A DNA stretch of 28,732 bases from NCBI GenBank assembly GCA_937988745.1, contig CALKAR010000035.1:1-28732 (forward strand), in the 5' to 3' direction. The translations under genes and the position numbers were made by a program. Below, in pieces: positions 22,918-28,732 of this stretch (positions are counted from its first letter, which is position 1; every line of letters starts with the position of its first letter). The stretch comes from an uncultured Peptococcaceae bacterium. GTDB taxonomy: Bacteria; Bacillota; Limnochordia; Darwinibacteriales; Darwinibacteriaceae. The notes beneath the pieces were generated by a model, which made no database searches, was not told the DNA's origin, and worked only from the letters and a program-made list of their open reading frames with translations.

Positions 22918-24549
22918 ATGTCAAACGGAGTATGGACAATGCCGGTACCAAAGAATGAGCCGGTTTACAACTATGGACCAGGCAGTCCCGAAAAGCAGCG
23001 TATTAAGGCCGAACTTGCGCGGCTCAGCAGTGAAACAGTAGAAATTCCTCTCTTGATCGGTGGAAAGGAAATCCGTACTGGTGATACTGATGTCTGTGTA
23101 ATGCCGCACAATCACGGGCACAAACTTGGAATATATCACAAAGCAGGGCCAAAAGAAGTGGAAGCAGCAATTAACGCGGCCTTGGAAGCCCAAAAGGCCT
23201 GGGCTGCACTTTCATGGGAGCAGCGGGCTGGTATCTTCCTAAAAGCAGCGGAGATGATATCTGCTGAATGGCGCTACACGCTCAATGCCGCCACAATGCT
23301 GGGGATCAGCAAGACTGTTTATCAGGCGGAGATTGACTCTACCTGTGAGCTGGCAGATTTTTGGCGTTTCAATGTGCACTATATGGAAGAAATCTATCGG
23401 CAGCAGCCTGCATCATCACCTGGTGTGTGGAACCGGGTTGAGTACCGTCCCCTAGAAGGGTTTATTTTTGCAGTAACTCCCTTTAACTTCACAGCCATTG
23501 CCGGCAATCTGCCGACTGCTCCAGCCATGATGGGGAACACAGTAGTTTGGAAACCTGCATCATCGGCAGTGTACAACGCGTATTTCGTCATCAAACTTCT
23601 ACAAGAGGCAGGTCTGCCGCCCGGAGTAATCAACTTTATTCCAGGTTCCGGCAGCGCCATAGGTAGACAAGTAATGGCGCATCCTGACCTGGCAGGTATC
23701 CACTTTACCGGAAGTACCGCTGTTTTCCAGGATATGTGGAAGACGGTAGGGGGCAACATCGACCGTTATAAGGCTTATCCACGTCTTGTTGGTGAAACGG
23801 GTGGTAAGGATTTTGTATTCGCTCATCCTTCAGCCGACATTGATAGTCTGCGCACCGCTTTAATCAGAGGAGCGTTTGAGTACCAAGGACAGAAATGTTC
23901 GGCTGCTTCCAGAGCCTACATCCCTCGGAGCATTTGGGAAAAACTGCGGGATGATCTAGTATCTCAGACAAGAGAGCTCACTATGGGTGATGTCTCTGAT
24001 TTCACTAATTTCATGGGAGCGGTAATTGACAGGGATGCTTTTGAACGGATTAAGGGATACATCGACTATGCTGCAAACTCTTCCGAGGCTCGTATCTTAG
24101 CGGGAGGCGGCTGTGATGATTCGGTAGGTTACTTTATCGAGCCTACGATCGTAGAAACCTCCAATCCAAAGTTCAAGCTCATGGAGGAAGAGATCTTCGG
24201 ACCGGTATTAACCATCTATGTTTACGAGGATAAGGACCTAGAACAGACTCTAGAACTGTGCGATACTACCTCGCCATACGGATTGACCGGTGCAATCTTT
24301 GCACAAGACCGGTATGCTATAGAGAAGATGACTAGAGCTTTGACTCAAGCTGCAGGCAATTTTTACGTCAACGACAAGCCCACTGGTGCAGTTGTCGGCC
24401 AGCAGCCCTTTGGTGGCGGAAGAGCATCGGGTACGAATGACAAAGCGGGCAGTATGCTCAACCTGCTCCGCTGGGTATCGCCAAGAGCAATTAAGGAGAA
24501 TCTGGTACCACCGCGGGATCATCGTTATCCACATATGGACCAAGCGTGA
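22918..24549 (+). CDS. pruA: 1-pyrroline-5-carboxylate dehydrogenase
   Basis: A 543-residue aldehyde dehydrogenase that oxidises glutamate-gamma-semialdehyde (in equilibrium with P5C) to glutamate with NAD+. Its N-terminal NEPVYNYGPGSPEK and overall length match the ALDH4-type P5C dehydrogenases. Catalytic residues are in place: N190 (TPFNFTAIAGNLP), E293 (LVGETGGKDF) and C327 (GQKCSAAS). No proline dehydrogenase (PutA type) domain is fused; that step is probably done by the two flavoproteins encoded immediately upstream. ATG 22918 follows GAGGTGA (22907-22913) at 4 bases, and the gene is 23 bases after the DAO gene. A strong terminator follows, ending the operon. ALDH families are similar, but the ALDH4 features make this call firm. 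Confidence 0.93.
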   Translation: MSNGVWTMPVPKNEPVYNYGPGSPEKQRIKAELARLSSETVEIPLLIGGKEIRTGDTDVCVMPHNHGHKLGIYHKAGPKEVEAAINAALEAQKAWAALSWEQRAGIFLKAAEMISAEWRYTLNAATMLGISKTVYQAEIDSTCELADFWRFNVHYMEEIYRQQPASSPGVWNRVEYRPLEGFIFAVTPFNFTAIAGNLPTAPAMMGNTVVWKPASSAVYNAYFVIKLLQEAGLPPGVINFIPGSGSAIGRQVMAHPDLAGIHFTGSTAVFQDMWKTVGGNIDRYKAYPRLVGETGGKDFVFAHPSADIDSLRTALIRGAFEYQGQKCSAASRAYIPRSIWEKLRDDLVSQTRELTMGDVSDFTNFMGAVIDRDAFERIKGYIDYAANSSEARILAGGGCDDSVGYFIEPTIVETSNPKFKLMEEEIFGPVLTIYVYEDKDLEQTLELCDTTSPYGLTGAIFAQDRYAIEKMTRALTQAAGNFYVNDKPTGAVVGQQPFGGGRASGTNDKAGSMLNLLRWVSPRAIKENLVPPRDHRYPHMDQA

Positions 24550-24550
24550 C

Positions 24551-24581
24551 AAAGCGCCGCCAGGTATTGGCGGCGCTTTTT
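24551..24581. terminator. Shared terminator between pruA and the convergent membrane gene
   Basis: A perfect 12-bp GC-rich stem (24551-24562 with 24568-24579) with loop GGTAT ends in five Ts (24577-24581) on the plus strand. The minus-strand gene's TAA stop (24580-24582) lies within the T-run, and on that strand the same hairpin follows with only TTTG, so it should end both transcripts, more strongly the plus one. Confidence 0.92.
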
Positions 24582-25116
24582 ATGGGGTGAACTCAGGAGT
24601 GCTCGTATGATACACTGGTGCAGTGGTTGGTTGGGCTAGTGGTACGTAACGTCTTCCATCAGGAAAGAGTGAAGGGTGACCAAGGTTGGCCACTAGCAGC
24701 GCACACAGTCCGCCAAAGATGGCGTGGTCGGCAAAACTGAATACTGATGACCACGGCTTGCGCGATGGGGGCACCAATCCTAATTTGCTTGTGATCCCGT
24801 ACAGCGTCATCCAGGCGACTGAAGACGTGGTAACGCCTTTGAGGACGGCATTATCGCGACCAGTTGCTGACAGAAGGTAGGTAATGGCAATGCCCATCAT
24901 ACTGCAGTTAATTCTGTCTGTCAGGGAACCGACGAGGCGCGTTTTCATGCGATGAGTCCTCTGCTTCTTGGTGGGCAGAAACAGACTAGCAGCCATCTGA
25001 CCATACTTCCGGTCGGTGAGGCCTATTTTGTAGACAGTGTTGTTGACAAGTCGGGCAGGAATACCGGCCAGCACTCCTGCAGTGATTCCTAATACCACGC
25101 GATCCCGAATTTTCAT
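24580..25116 (-). CDS. Small integral membrane protein of unknown function
   Basis: A protein of 178 residues with several hydrophobic segments: VVLGITAGVLAGIPARLV near the N-terminus, MMGIAITYLLS, a Thr/Ser-rich third segment (GVTTSSVAWMTLYG) and FGGLCALLVANLG. The C-terminal tail is Pro/Thr-rich (PLAQPTTAPVYH). The N-terminal layout resembles uncharacterised Clostridia membrane proteins that begin with a KxRxxxG segment, but I do not recognise a named family and assign no function. ATG 25116 is chosen because GGAGGT lies about 10 bases upstream; an ATG at 25143 overlaps that SD. It starts 54 bases after msrB on the same strand and is probably co-transcribed. Its stop lies in the terminator shared with pruA. 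Confidence 0.7.
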   Translation of the reverse strand: MKIRDRVVLGITAGVLAGIPARLVNNTVYKIGLTDRKYGQMAASLFLPTKKQRTHRMKTRLVGSLTDRINCSMMGIAITYLLSATGRDNAVLKGVTTSSVAWMTLYGITSKLGLVPPSRKPWSSVFSFADHAIFGGLCALLVANLGHPSLFPDGRRYVPLAQPTTAPVYHTSTPEFTP

Positions 25117-25170
25117 GACCAGCTCGACCTCCGCTTTTAACATGCCACTTTCTGCACAACACTAACCCGC

Positions 25171-25626
25171 TCAATCTTTTCCAAGTATTAGATGTTTATA
25201 CTCGCCATATCCCTCTTGGTCCATCTTTTCCAGCGGTATAAACCGCAGGGCTGCGCTGTTGATGCAGTAGCGCAGGCCTCCTTTGTCTTCGGGGCCGTCG
25301 TTAAACACATGACCTAAATGAGAATCACCGGAACGGCTGCGCACTTCAATGCGTTCCATTCCATATGATGTATCTCGCTTGTAGCGCACCACGTCTTTAT
25401 CAATAGGCTTTGTAAAGCTCGGCCAGCCGCATCCTGCATCGTACTGATCTGAGCTAACAAATAACGGCTCTCCGGTCACTATGTCAACGTATATACCTCG
25501 CCTTGTATTGTTCCAATAAGCATTCTTAAAGGGAGGTTCAGTTCCGTTTTCTTGCGTGACATGATACTGCTGAGGTGTGAGTTTTTTCCGCAGTTCTTGG
25601 TCTGACGGTTTTTGATATTGCTTCAC
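25171..25626 (-). CDS. msrB: Peptide methionine-R-sulfoxide reductase
   Basis: A 151-residue MsrB that reduces the R-epimer of methionine sulfoxide in oxidised proteins, using thioredoxin. The catalytic C121 lies in GGLRYCINSAALRF, the probable resolving C66 in YDAGCGWPSF, and the SGDSHLGHVFNDGP block is present. The paired CxxC zinc motifs of many MsrB proteins are absent, so this is the zinc-free form. No MsrA domain is fused and no msrA gene is in the window. The start is GTG 25626, with AGGAGG 8 bases upstream. The promoter lies at about 25662-25690, divergent from rtcB, and contains a palindrome. It fits the redox-stress theme of the window. Confidence 0.96.
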   Translation of the reverse strand: MKQYQKPSDQELRKKLTPQQYHVTQENGTEPPFKNAYWNNTRRGIYVDIVTGEPLFVSSDQYDAGCGWPSFTKPIDKDVVRYKRDTSYGMERIEVRSRSGDSHLGHVFNDGPEDKGGLRYCINSAALRFIPLEKMDQEGYGEYKHLILGKD

Positions 25627-25661
25627 CGCAGCTTCCTCCTAATTGAGATTTTGGTCTCTTC

Positions 25662-25690
25662 ATACTATACCCCGCAGCGGGTTTGTACAA
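25662..25690 (-). promoter_or_regulatory. msrB promoter with palindrome in the spacer
   Basis: On the minus strand TTGTAC (25685-25690) and TAGTAT (25662-25667) are spaced by 17 bases; TATAGT (25664-25669) is an overlapping -10. Within the spacer is the perfect palindrome CCCGC-A-GCGGG (25671-25681). Such a placement suits a repressor or a DNA-twisting regulator. No regulator is identified. Confidence 0.5.
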
Positions 25691-25703
25691 GCCTGTCCCT
25701 GTC

Positions 25704-25732
25704 TTGCCCTAGATGCACGATCATGGTACGAT
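25704..25732 (+). promoter_or_regulatory. Candidate rtcB promoter with a direct repeat
   Basis: TTGCCC (25704-25709) and TACGAT (25727-25732) are spaced by 17 bases. A direct repeat ACGATCA (25717-25723 and 25728-25734), with an 11-base period of about one helical turn, overlaps the -10. The hexamers are only moderate matches, as expected for a regulated promoter. Confidence 0.45.
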
Positions 25733-25770
25733 CAAATGGGAATTACAGAGAAGGAAGGTGGGAACGTCCT

Positions 25771-26997
25771 TTGTTCACGATTTTTACCAAAGGGGAAAAC
25801 CTGTTTCCCATTAAGGTCTGGTTGAGGGACATAAATGATCTCGATGAAGGGACAATTGAACAAGCGACTAATTTATCAAATCTGCCTTTTGTTCACAAAC
25901 ACGTAGCCCTCATGCCGGACTGTCATTCTGGGTTCGGCATGCCCATCGGTGGTGTGCTCCCGACTAAAGACGTGATTATTCCCAACGCTGTAGGTGTAGA
26001 TATAGGCTGTGGGGTAGCTTTCGTGAGAACAAACGTACCGGTAGAAATTTTGAAGACCGGTAGAGGGCCGGAGTTTGTCCAAGAAATGGTGAACGAGATC
26101 ATGCGTTTGGTTCCGGTGGGATTCGCCCATCATAAGACTAAACAGCCGTCTAAGACGCTTGATAAAGCGAAGCGAATGCCATTGGAGAATGAAAAAGGGC
26201 TGCCCACAATTAAGGAAGGTTATTTCCAGATTGGAACTTTAGGAGGCGGAAACCACTTTATCGAGCTTCAAGAAGATGAGGATGGTTTCTTAGGTATCAT
26301 GGTTCACTCAGGCTCCCGCAACTTCGGTTATAAAGTAGCCAATTTCTTCAACAAAAAGGCGAAGGAATTGAACCGCAAGGAGAACTCGCCAGTTCCGCCG
26401 CAGTGGGATCTTGCTTATCTGCCGGTCAACCACGACCTGGGGAAAGCGTATATCGAGTGGATGAATTTAGCACTCGATTTTGCTCGTGAAAATCGGGCTG
26501 TAATGATGGAGAAGACTCAGAACGCAGTGTTTTCTATATTGAAAAAAGACCTGGGCTTTAAGGATATCGCTGTTAAGATGGAAGTAAACGCCCACCACAA
26601 TTACGCTTCTCAAGAAGAGCATTTCGGCGAAAGAGTATGGGTACATCGCAAAGGTGCAATTCGTGCCCAAAAAGGCGAGCTCGGCATTGTTCCTGGTGCC
26701 ATGGGCAGCTATTCGTATATTGTGGAAGGTCTGGGCAATCCCGACGCGTTTAATTCGTGCAGCCATGGTGCAGGACGCATCATGGGCCGCCGAGAAGCGG
26801 TGCGCCAATTCAGTGTCGAAGAAGTCGAACAGGACTTGCAGAAACAAGGCGTGCTGGCTTTTGGCAGACGCAATCGGCGCGAGGTTCCTGAGGAGTACCG
26901 TAAAGCATACAAAGATATCGACGAAGTCATGGAAAACTCCTTGGATCTGGTTAAACCAGTACTCAAGCTGAAGACATTGGCTGTTGTGAAGGGCTAA
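25771..26997 (+). CDS. rtcB: RtcB-family RNA ligase
   Basis: A 408-residue Mn2+/GTP-dependent ligase that joins RNA 2',3'-cyclic phosphate or 3'-phosphate ends to 5'-OH ends in RNA repair. Metal and nucleotide residues are present: D77-I-G-C80 (DIGCGVAF), N161-H162 (GGGNHFIEL), H179 (VHSGSR), H276-N277 (AHHNYA), and the guanylylated H332 in SHGAGR. PIKVWLRD near the start matches the family N-terminus. The start chosen is TTG 25771, with AAGGTGG 9 bases upstream. The frame extends further upstream (an ATG at 25723 and on into msrB), but without family similarity. No archease, RtcA or RtcR gene lies next to it. It is divergent from msrB. Confidence 0.95.
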   Translation: MFTIFTKGENLFPIKVWLRDINDLDEGTIEQATNLSNLPFVHKHVALMPDCHSGFGMPIGGVLPTKDVIIPNAVGVDIGCGVAFVRTNVPVEILKTGRGPEFVQEMVNEIMRLVPVGFAHHKTKQPSKTLDKAKRMPLENEKGLPTIKEGYFQIGTLGGGNHFIELQEDEDGFLGIMVHSGSRNFGYKVANFFNKKAKELNRKENSPVPPQWDLAYLPVNHDLGKAYIEWMNLALDFARENRAVMMEKTQNAVFSILKKDLGFKDIAVKMEVNAHHNYASQEEHFGERVWVHRKGAIRAQKGELGIVPGAMGSYSYIVEGLGNPDAFNSCSHGAGRIMGRREAVRQFSVEEVEQDLQKQGVLAFGRRNRREVPEEYRKAYKDIDEVMENSLDLVKPVLKLKTLAVVKG

Positions 26998-27017
26998 ATT
27001 GGCGCTTGATAACTAGT

Positions 27018-27072
27018 CCCAGATAGGCTGCTTCACATACTATGCTACGAGCAGCACATTCAAGTATCTGGG
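27018..27072 (+). promoter_or_regulatory. Nested inverted repeats in the leader of the unknown gene
   Basis: CCCAGATA (27018-27025) pairs perfectly with TATCTGGG (27065-27072), enclosing GCTGCT (27027-27032) paired with AGCAGC (27050-27055). The last three bases of the outer helix are the first three of the SD (GGGAGGG, 27070-27076) of the 99-residue gene, so folding would partly occlude it. This could be a translational switch or thermometer, or merely a stable leader. A possible -10 (TACTAT, 27038-27043) inside it would argue against an RNA role. Confidence 0.45.
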
Positions 27073-27082
27073 AGGGATGTTG

Positions 27083-27382
27083 ATGTACGAATACTGGGCT
27101 GAGAGCCAAGCAGCTGTGCAGTCTGCGTATGAGCGCCCATACCCCTGGCCACCACACCATCCTAAGCCACAGCCTCATAGGCACTGTCCGCAGCTTCCGG
27201 GAACGGTGCTTCGGGTATCGATTCCCCCTGGGGCAGTTATTAACTTGGCTAATTTGCTGGAAGTTACTTCGCCATCAGGTATCTGCTTGATCGTACGTGT
27301 CCCGATATTCGGTAAAGGGATGAAGCTTAATTCTATCATTCAAGCGATTGAACAAGCGGGCGGTACAGTAGAATTTGAATAA
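27083..27382 (+). CDS. Unknown 99-residue protein with His/Pro-rich N-terminus
   Basis: I do not recognise this protein. Residues 1-20 include YEYWAESQAAVQSAYERPY, followed by a low-complexity His/Pro stretch (WPPHHPKPQPHRHCPQLPG, about 23-41) with five His and one Cys that could bind metal. The rest looks like a small folded domain: VLRVSIPPGAVINLANLLEV, then TSPSGICLIVRVPIFGKGMK and a final helix SIIQAIEQAGGTVEFE. It has no signal peptide or membrane segment. GGGAGGG (27070-27076) 6 bases upstream of ATG 27083 decides the start over ATG 27077. The good SD, the terminator behind it and the clean codon pattern support a real gene. It lies 85 bases after rtcB and may share its transcript. Confidence 0.75.
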   Translation: MYEYWAESQAAVQSAYERPYPWPPHHPKPQPHRHCPQLPGTVLRVSIPPGAVINLANLLEVTSPSGICLIVRVPIFGKGMKLNSIIQAIEQAGGTVEFE

Positions 27383-27396
27383 CCAATAGGCTGCTG

Positions 27397-27426
27397 CGGC
27401 TCTTAGAAAAAATCTAGGGGCCGTTT
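27397..27426 (+). terminator. Terminator-like hairpin after the unknown gene
   Basis: An 11-bp stem (CGGCTCTTAGA, 27397-27407, with TCTAGGGGCCG, 27413-27423; two G-T pairs) with an AAAAA loop is followed by TTT. The T-run is short, so termination may be partial. Confidence 0.7.
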
Positions 27427-27514
27427 ATGTTCTTTACTTTTATTAATGGAAGGTTAATTGGGGATCTTCGAAGAATATTGTGATCGACTGACTACATGGA
27501 AAGGCGTGGTTATT

Positions 27515-28384
27515 TTGGCTATCAAAACAGGAATTCAACTGTACTCGGTTCGAGAATCTCTGGCAAAAGATCCCTATGGTACGTTAGCCAAATTGGCCGA
27601 GATCGGATACAAGTATGTAGAAGGAGCCAACCATAATGCGGCTGAAGATCCGGGGGTAGGTTTCAATGTCTCTGCTGAAGAGATGAAAAAAATCTTGGAT
27701 GAGGCAGGTCTTCAAATGGTAGGCTGCCATGTTCAGCCCCTTGAGCTTGATATCATCGACCGGGTTCTGGATTACCACCAGGCGCTGGGCAATCGTCAGA
27801 TCGGAATCGGGATTGATTTCTTCCCCTATGGTGATCTAGATTTTGTGCTGCGCCGCTGTGAGCTGTACAATCAGATCGGTGAGAGATGCCGGGAGAGAGG
27901 CATGCGTTTCTATTATCACAACCACTACCATGAGTTCCAGACATTCGGCGAAAAGTATCTCTACGACATCATTATGGAGAATACCGATCCTGAGCTAGTG
28001 TTTATTGAGATCGACACTTATTGGGTGGCTCGAGGCGGTGTGGATCCGATCGCCCTTATGGAAAAATATCTGGATCGTTTGGTGCTTTTGCACCAAAAGG
28101 ATTTTCCCCAAGATGCACCTCAGCCTCTAGTTATGTTCGAGAATGTCATTGATCCCACCGCGGATATTGACATGAAAGCCTTTGGAGCGACTGTGGATCC
28201 AAAGTGCTTCACCGAGATTGGAACTGGCACTCTGCCAATTCAGAAGATCATTGATGCGGCGGCTGCAGCTCCGCATTTGGAATATATCCTCCTTGAACAG
28301 GATCATTCACAACTTGATGAATTAGAATCCATTAAGGTAAGTATGGATGCTTTCCGCAAGTTCAGCGGAATTGAATGGGACTAA
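27515..28384 (+). CDS. Sugar phosphate isomerase/epimerase (AP-endonuclease-2 TIM barrel)
   Basis: A 289-residue TIM-barrel protein of the xylose-isomerase-like superfamily. It has the IKTGIQLYSVRESL opening, AEIGYKYVEGA, a Glu/His-rich middle (YYHNHYHEFQ), VFIEIDTYWVARGGVDP, VLLHQKDF, and the end LEYILLEQDHS. These provide the Glu, Asp and His metal positions expected of the family. Members isomerise or epimerise sugars or cyclitols (for example inosose metabolism); the substrate cannot be read here. The start is uncertain: TTG 27515 fits the family N-terminus with AAAGG about 10 bases upstream. TTG 27458 (behind GGAAGG) would add 19 residues, and GTG 27506 three. A terminator follows at 28402. 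Confidence 0.82.
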   Translation: MAIKTGIQLYSVRESLAKDPYGTLAKLAEIGYKYVEGANHNAAEDPGVGFNVSAEEMKKILDEAGLQMVGCHVQPLELDIIDRVLDYHQALGNRQIGIGIDFFPYGDLDFVLRRCELYNQIGERCRERGMRFYYHNHYHEFQTFGEKYLYDIIMENTDPELVFIEIDTYWVARGGVDPIALMEKYLDRLVLLHQKDFPQDAPQPLVMFENVIDPTADIDMKAFGATVDPKCFTEIGTGTLPIQKIIDAAAAAPHLEYILLEQDHSQLDELESIKVSMDAFRKFSGIEWD

Positions 28385-28401
28385 GACGTTGCACGAAATC
28401 C

Positions 28402-28429
28402 AGCCAGCGGATGATTTTCCGCTGGCTTT
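28402..28429 (+). terminator. Rho-independent terminator of the isomerase gene
   Basis: A perfect 10-bp stem (AGCCAGCGGA, 28402-28411, with TCCGCTGGCT, 28418-28427) and a 6-base loop are followed by the interrupted T-run TTTGTTTGTT. It separates the isomerase from the methyltransferase gene. Confidence 0.85.
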
Positions 28430-28454
28430 GTTTGTTCCCGAGGGTGGTGAAATT

Positions 28455-28732
28455 GTGAGCACGACTTTGATATGGCCAGGCAAACAGGAATGTCTTAGGG
28501 CAGCTGAGCAACCTACGAATAAGAGGCTGAGTCCGGTGCCCGAATCCAGTGTTGACTGGCACCGAACCCGAAACATTTATATAGAAGGGGACAATCTGGA
28601 CGCACTGAAGGTGCTGCGTACGACTCATGAGGGCAGGATCAAGTGCATCTACATCGATCCTCCTTACAATACCGGGAAGAGTTTCGTCTATAAAGACGGG
28701 TTCAGTGTTCACAGCGAATGGCTCAACATGAT
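28455..28732 (+). CDS. DNA methyltransferase (type III Mod-like), N-terminal fragment
   Basis: The window ends inside this gene, so only about 92 residues are seen. They include the block IYIEGDNLDALKVL (motif-I neighbourhood), the catalytic-motif segment CIYIDPPYNTGKSFVYKD (DPPY, N6-adenine or N4-cytosine type), and a start LIWPGKQECLRAA that matches Firmicutes site-specific methyltransferases of the type III Mod group. The enzyme would methylate DNA at a specific site; as type III Mod it would pair with a Res helicase/nuclease encoded downstream. The start is GTG 28455, behind GGTGGTGA with 4 bases spacing. Whether a restriction subunit follows cannot be known from this window. Confidence 0.9.
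   Translation, partial: MSTTLIWPGKQECLRAAEQPTNKRLSPVPESSVDWHRTRNIYIEGDNLDALKVLRTTHEGRIKCIYIDPPYNTGKSFVYKDGFSVHSEWLNM

Noticed and set aside
25612..25770. Upstream extension of RtcB into msrB
   Set aside because: The extra residues have no family similarity, overlap the msrB start and cover both promoters. The TTG at 25771 has an SD and gives the family N-terminus.

Overview
The window looks like a chromosomal segment of an anaerobic or microaerotolerant low-to-mid GC Firmicute (Clostridia- or Limnochordia-like). Supporting signs are strong AGGAGG-type ribosome binding sites, frequent TTG and GTG starts, compact hairpin-plus-T-run terminators, an FNR-like regulator beside a flavodiiron O2/NO reductase, a manganese riboswitch, and best family resemblances to Firmicutes proteins. 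The exact genus cannot be read from sequence alone. No tRNA, rRNA, CRISPR array, insertion sequence or prophage was seen. No stretch longer than 300 bases lacks a gene; the largest gaps (about 2359-2554, 17488-17699 and 19517-19665) all hold recognisable structure.

Layout. 1-246 is the 3' end of an M3-family oligoendopeptidase. 285-2358 is an oxygen-defence unit: a Crp/Fnr regulator with an FNR-type cysteine set, a terminator, then a flavodiiron protein whose promoter carries an FNR-like half-site pair centred near -41.5. 2386-5152 is a yybP-ykoY (Mn2+) riboswitch with terminator controlling a P-type cation ATPase. 5198-7860 (minus) is a pair of secreted M16 peptidases, one catalytic and one degenerate. 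8002-9393 (minus) is a MATE exporter. 9536-14839 (plus) is a tightly packed run: GH125 exo-mannosidase, CoA-binding protein, and two half-size ABC exporters forming an asymmetric heterodimer. 14818-17487 (minus) holds a DUF4091 glycosidase-like protein and RNase Z. 17700-18587 is a ferritin-like/VIT iron transporter, with a hairpin and a small Arg-rich ORF in its leader. 18593-19516 (minus) is an AEC permease. 19666-24549 is a three-gene amino-acid oxidation operon: a multi-cluster FAD protein, a DAO-type FAD protein and P5C dehydrogenase, most likely oxidising proline or hydroxyproline to glutamate. 24580-25626 (minus) is a small membrane protein and MsrB. 25771-26997 is RtcB. 27083-27382 is an unrecognised 99-residue protein with a His/Pro-rich N-terminus and a structured leader. 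27515-28384 is a TIM-barrel sugar isomerase/epimerase. 28455 to the window end is the start of a DPPY-type (type III Mod-like) DNA methyltransferase.

Much of the segment concerns redox and metal stress (FNR-like regulator, flavodiiron protein, Mn riboswitch/ATPase, ferritin-VIT, MsrB), envelope or glycan turnover (GH125, DUF4091, M16 pair) and export (MATE, ABC pair). The points most worth a second look are the FNR-like circuit, the fused dehydrogenase operon, the leader of the ferritin-VIT gene, and the unknown 99-residue protein behind rtcB. The final gene may open a restriction-modification locus just outside the window.
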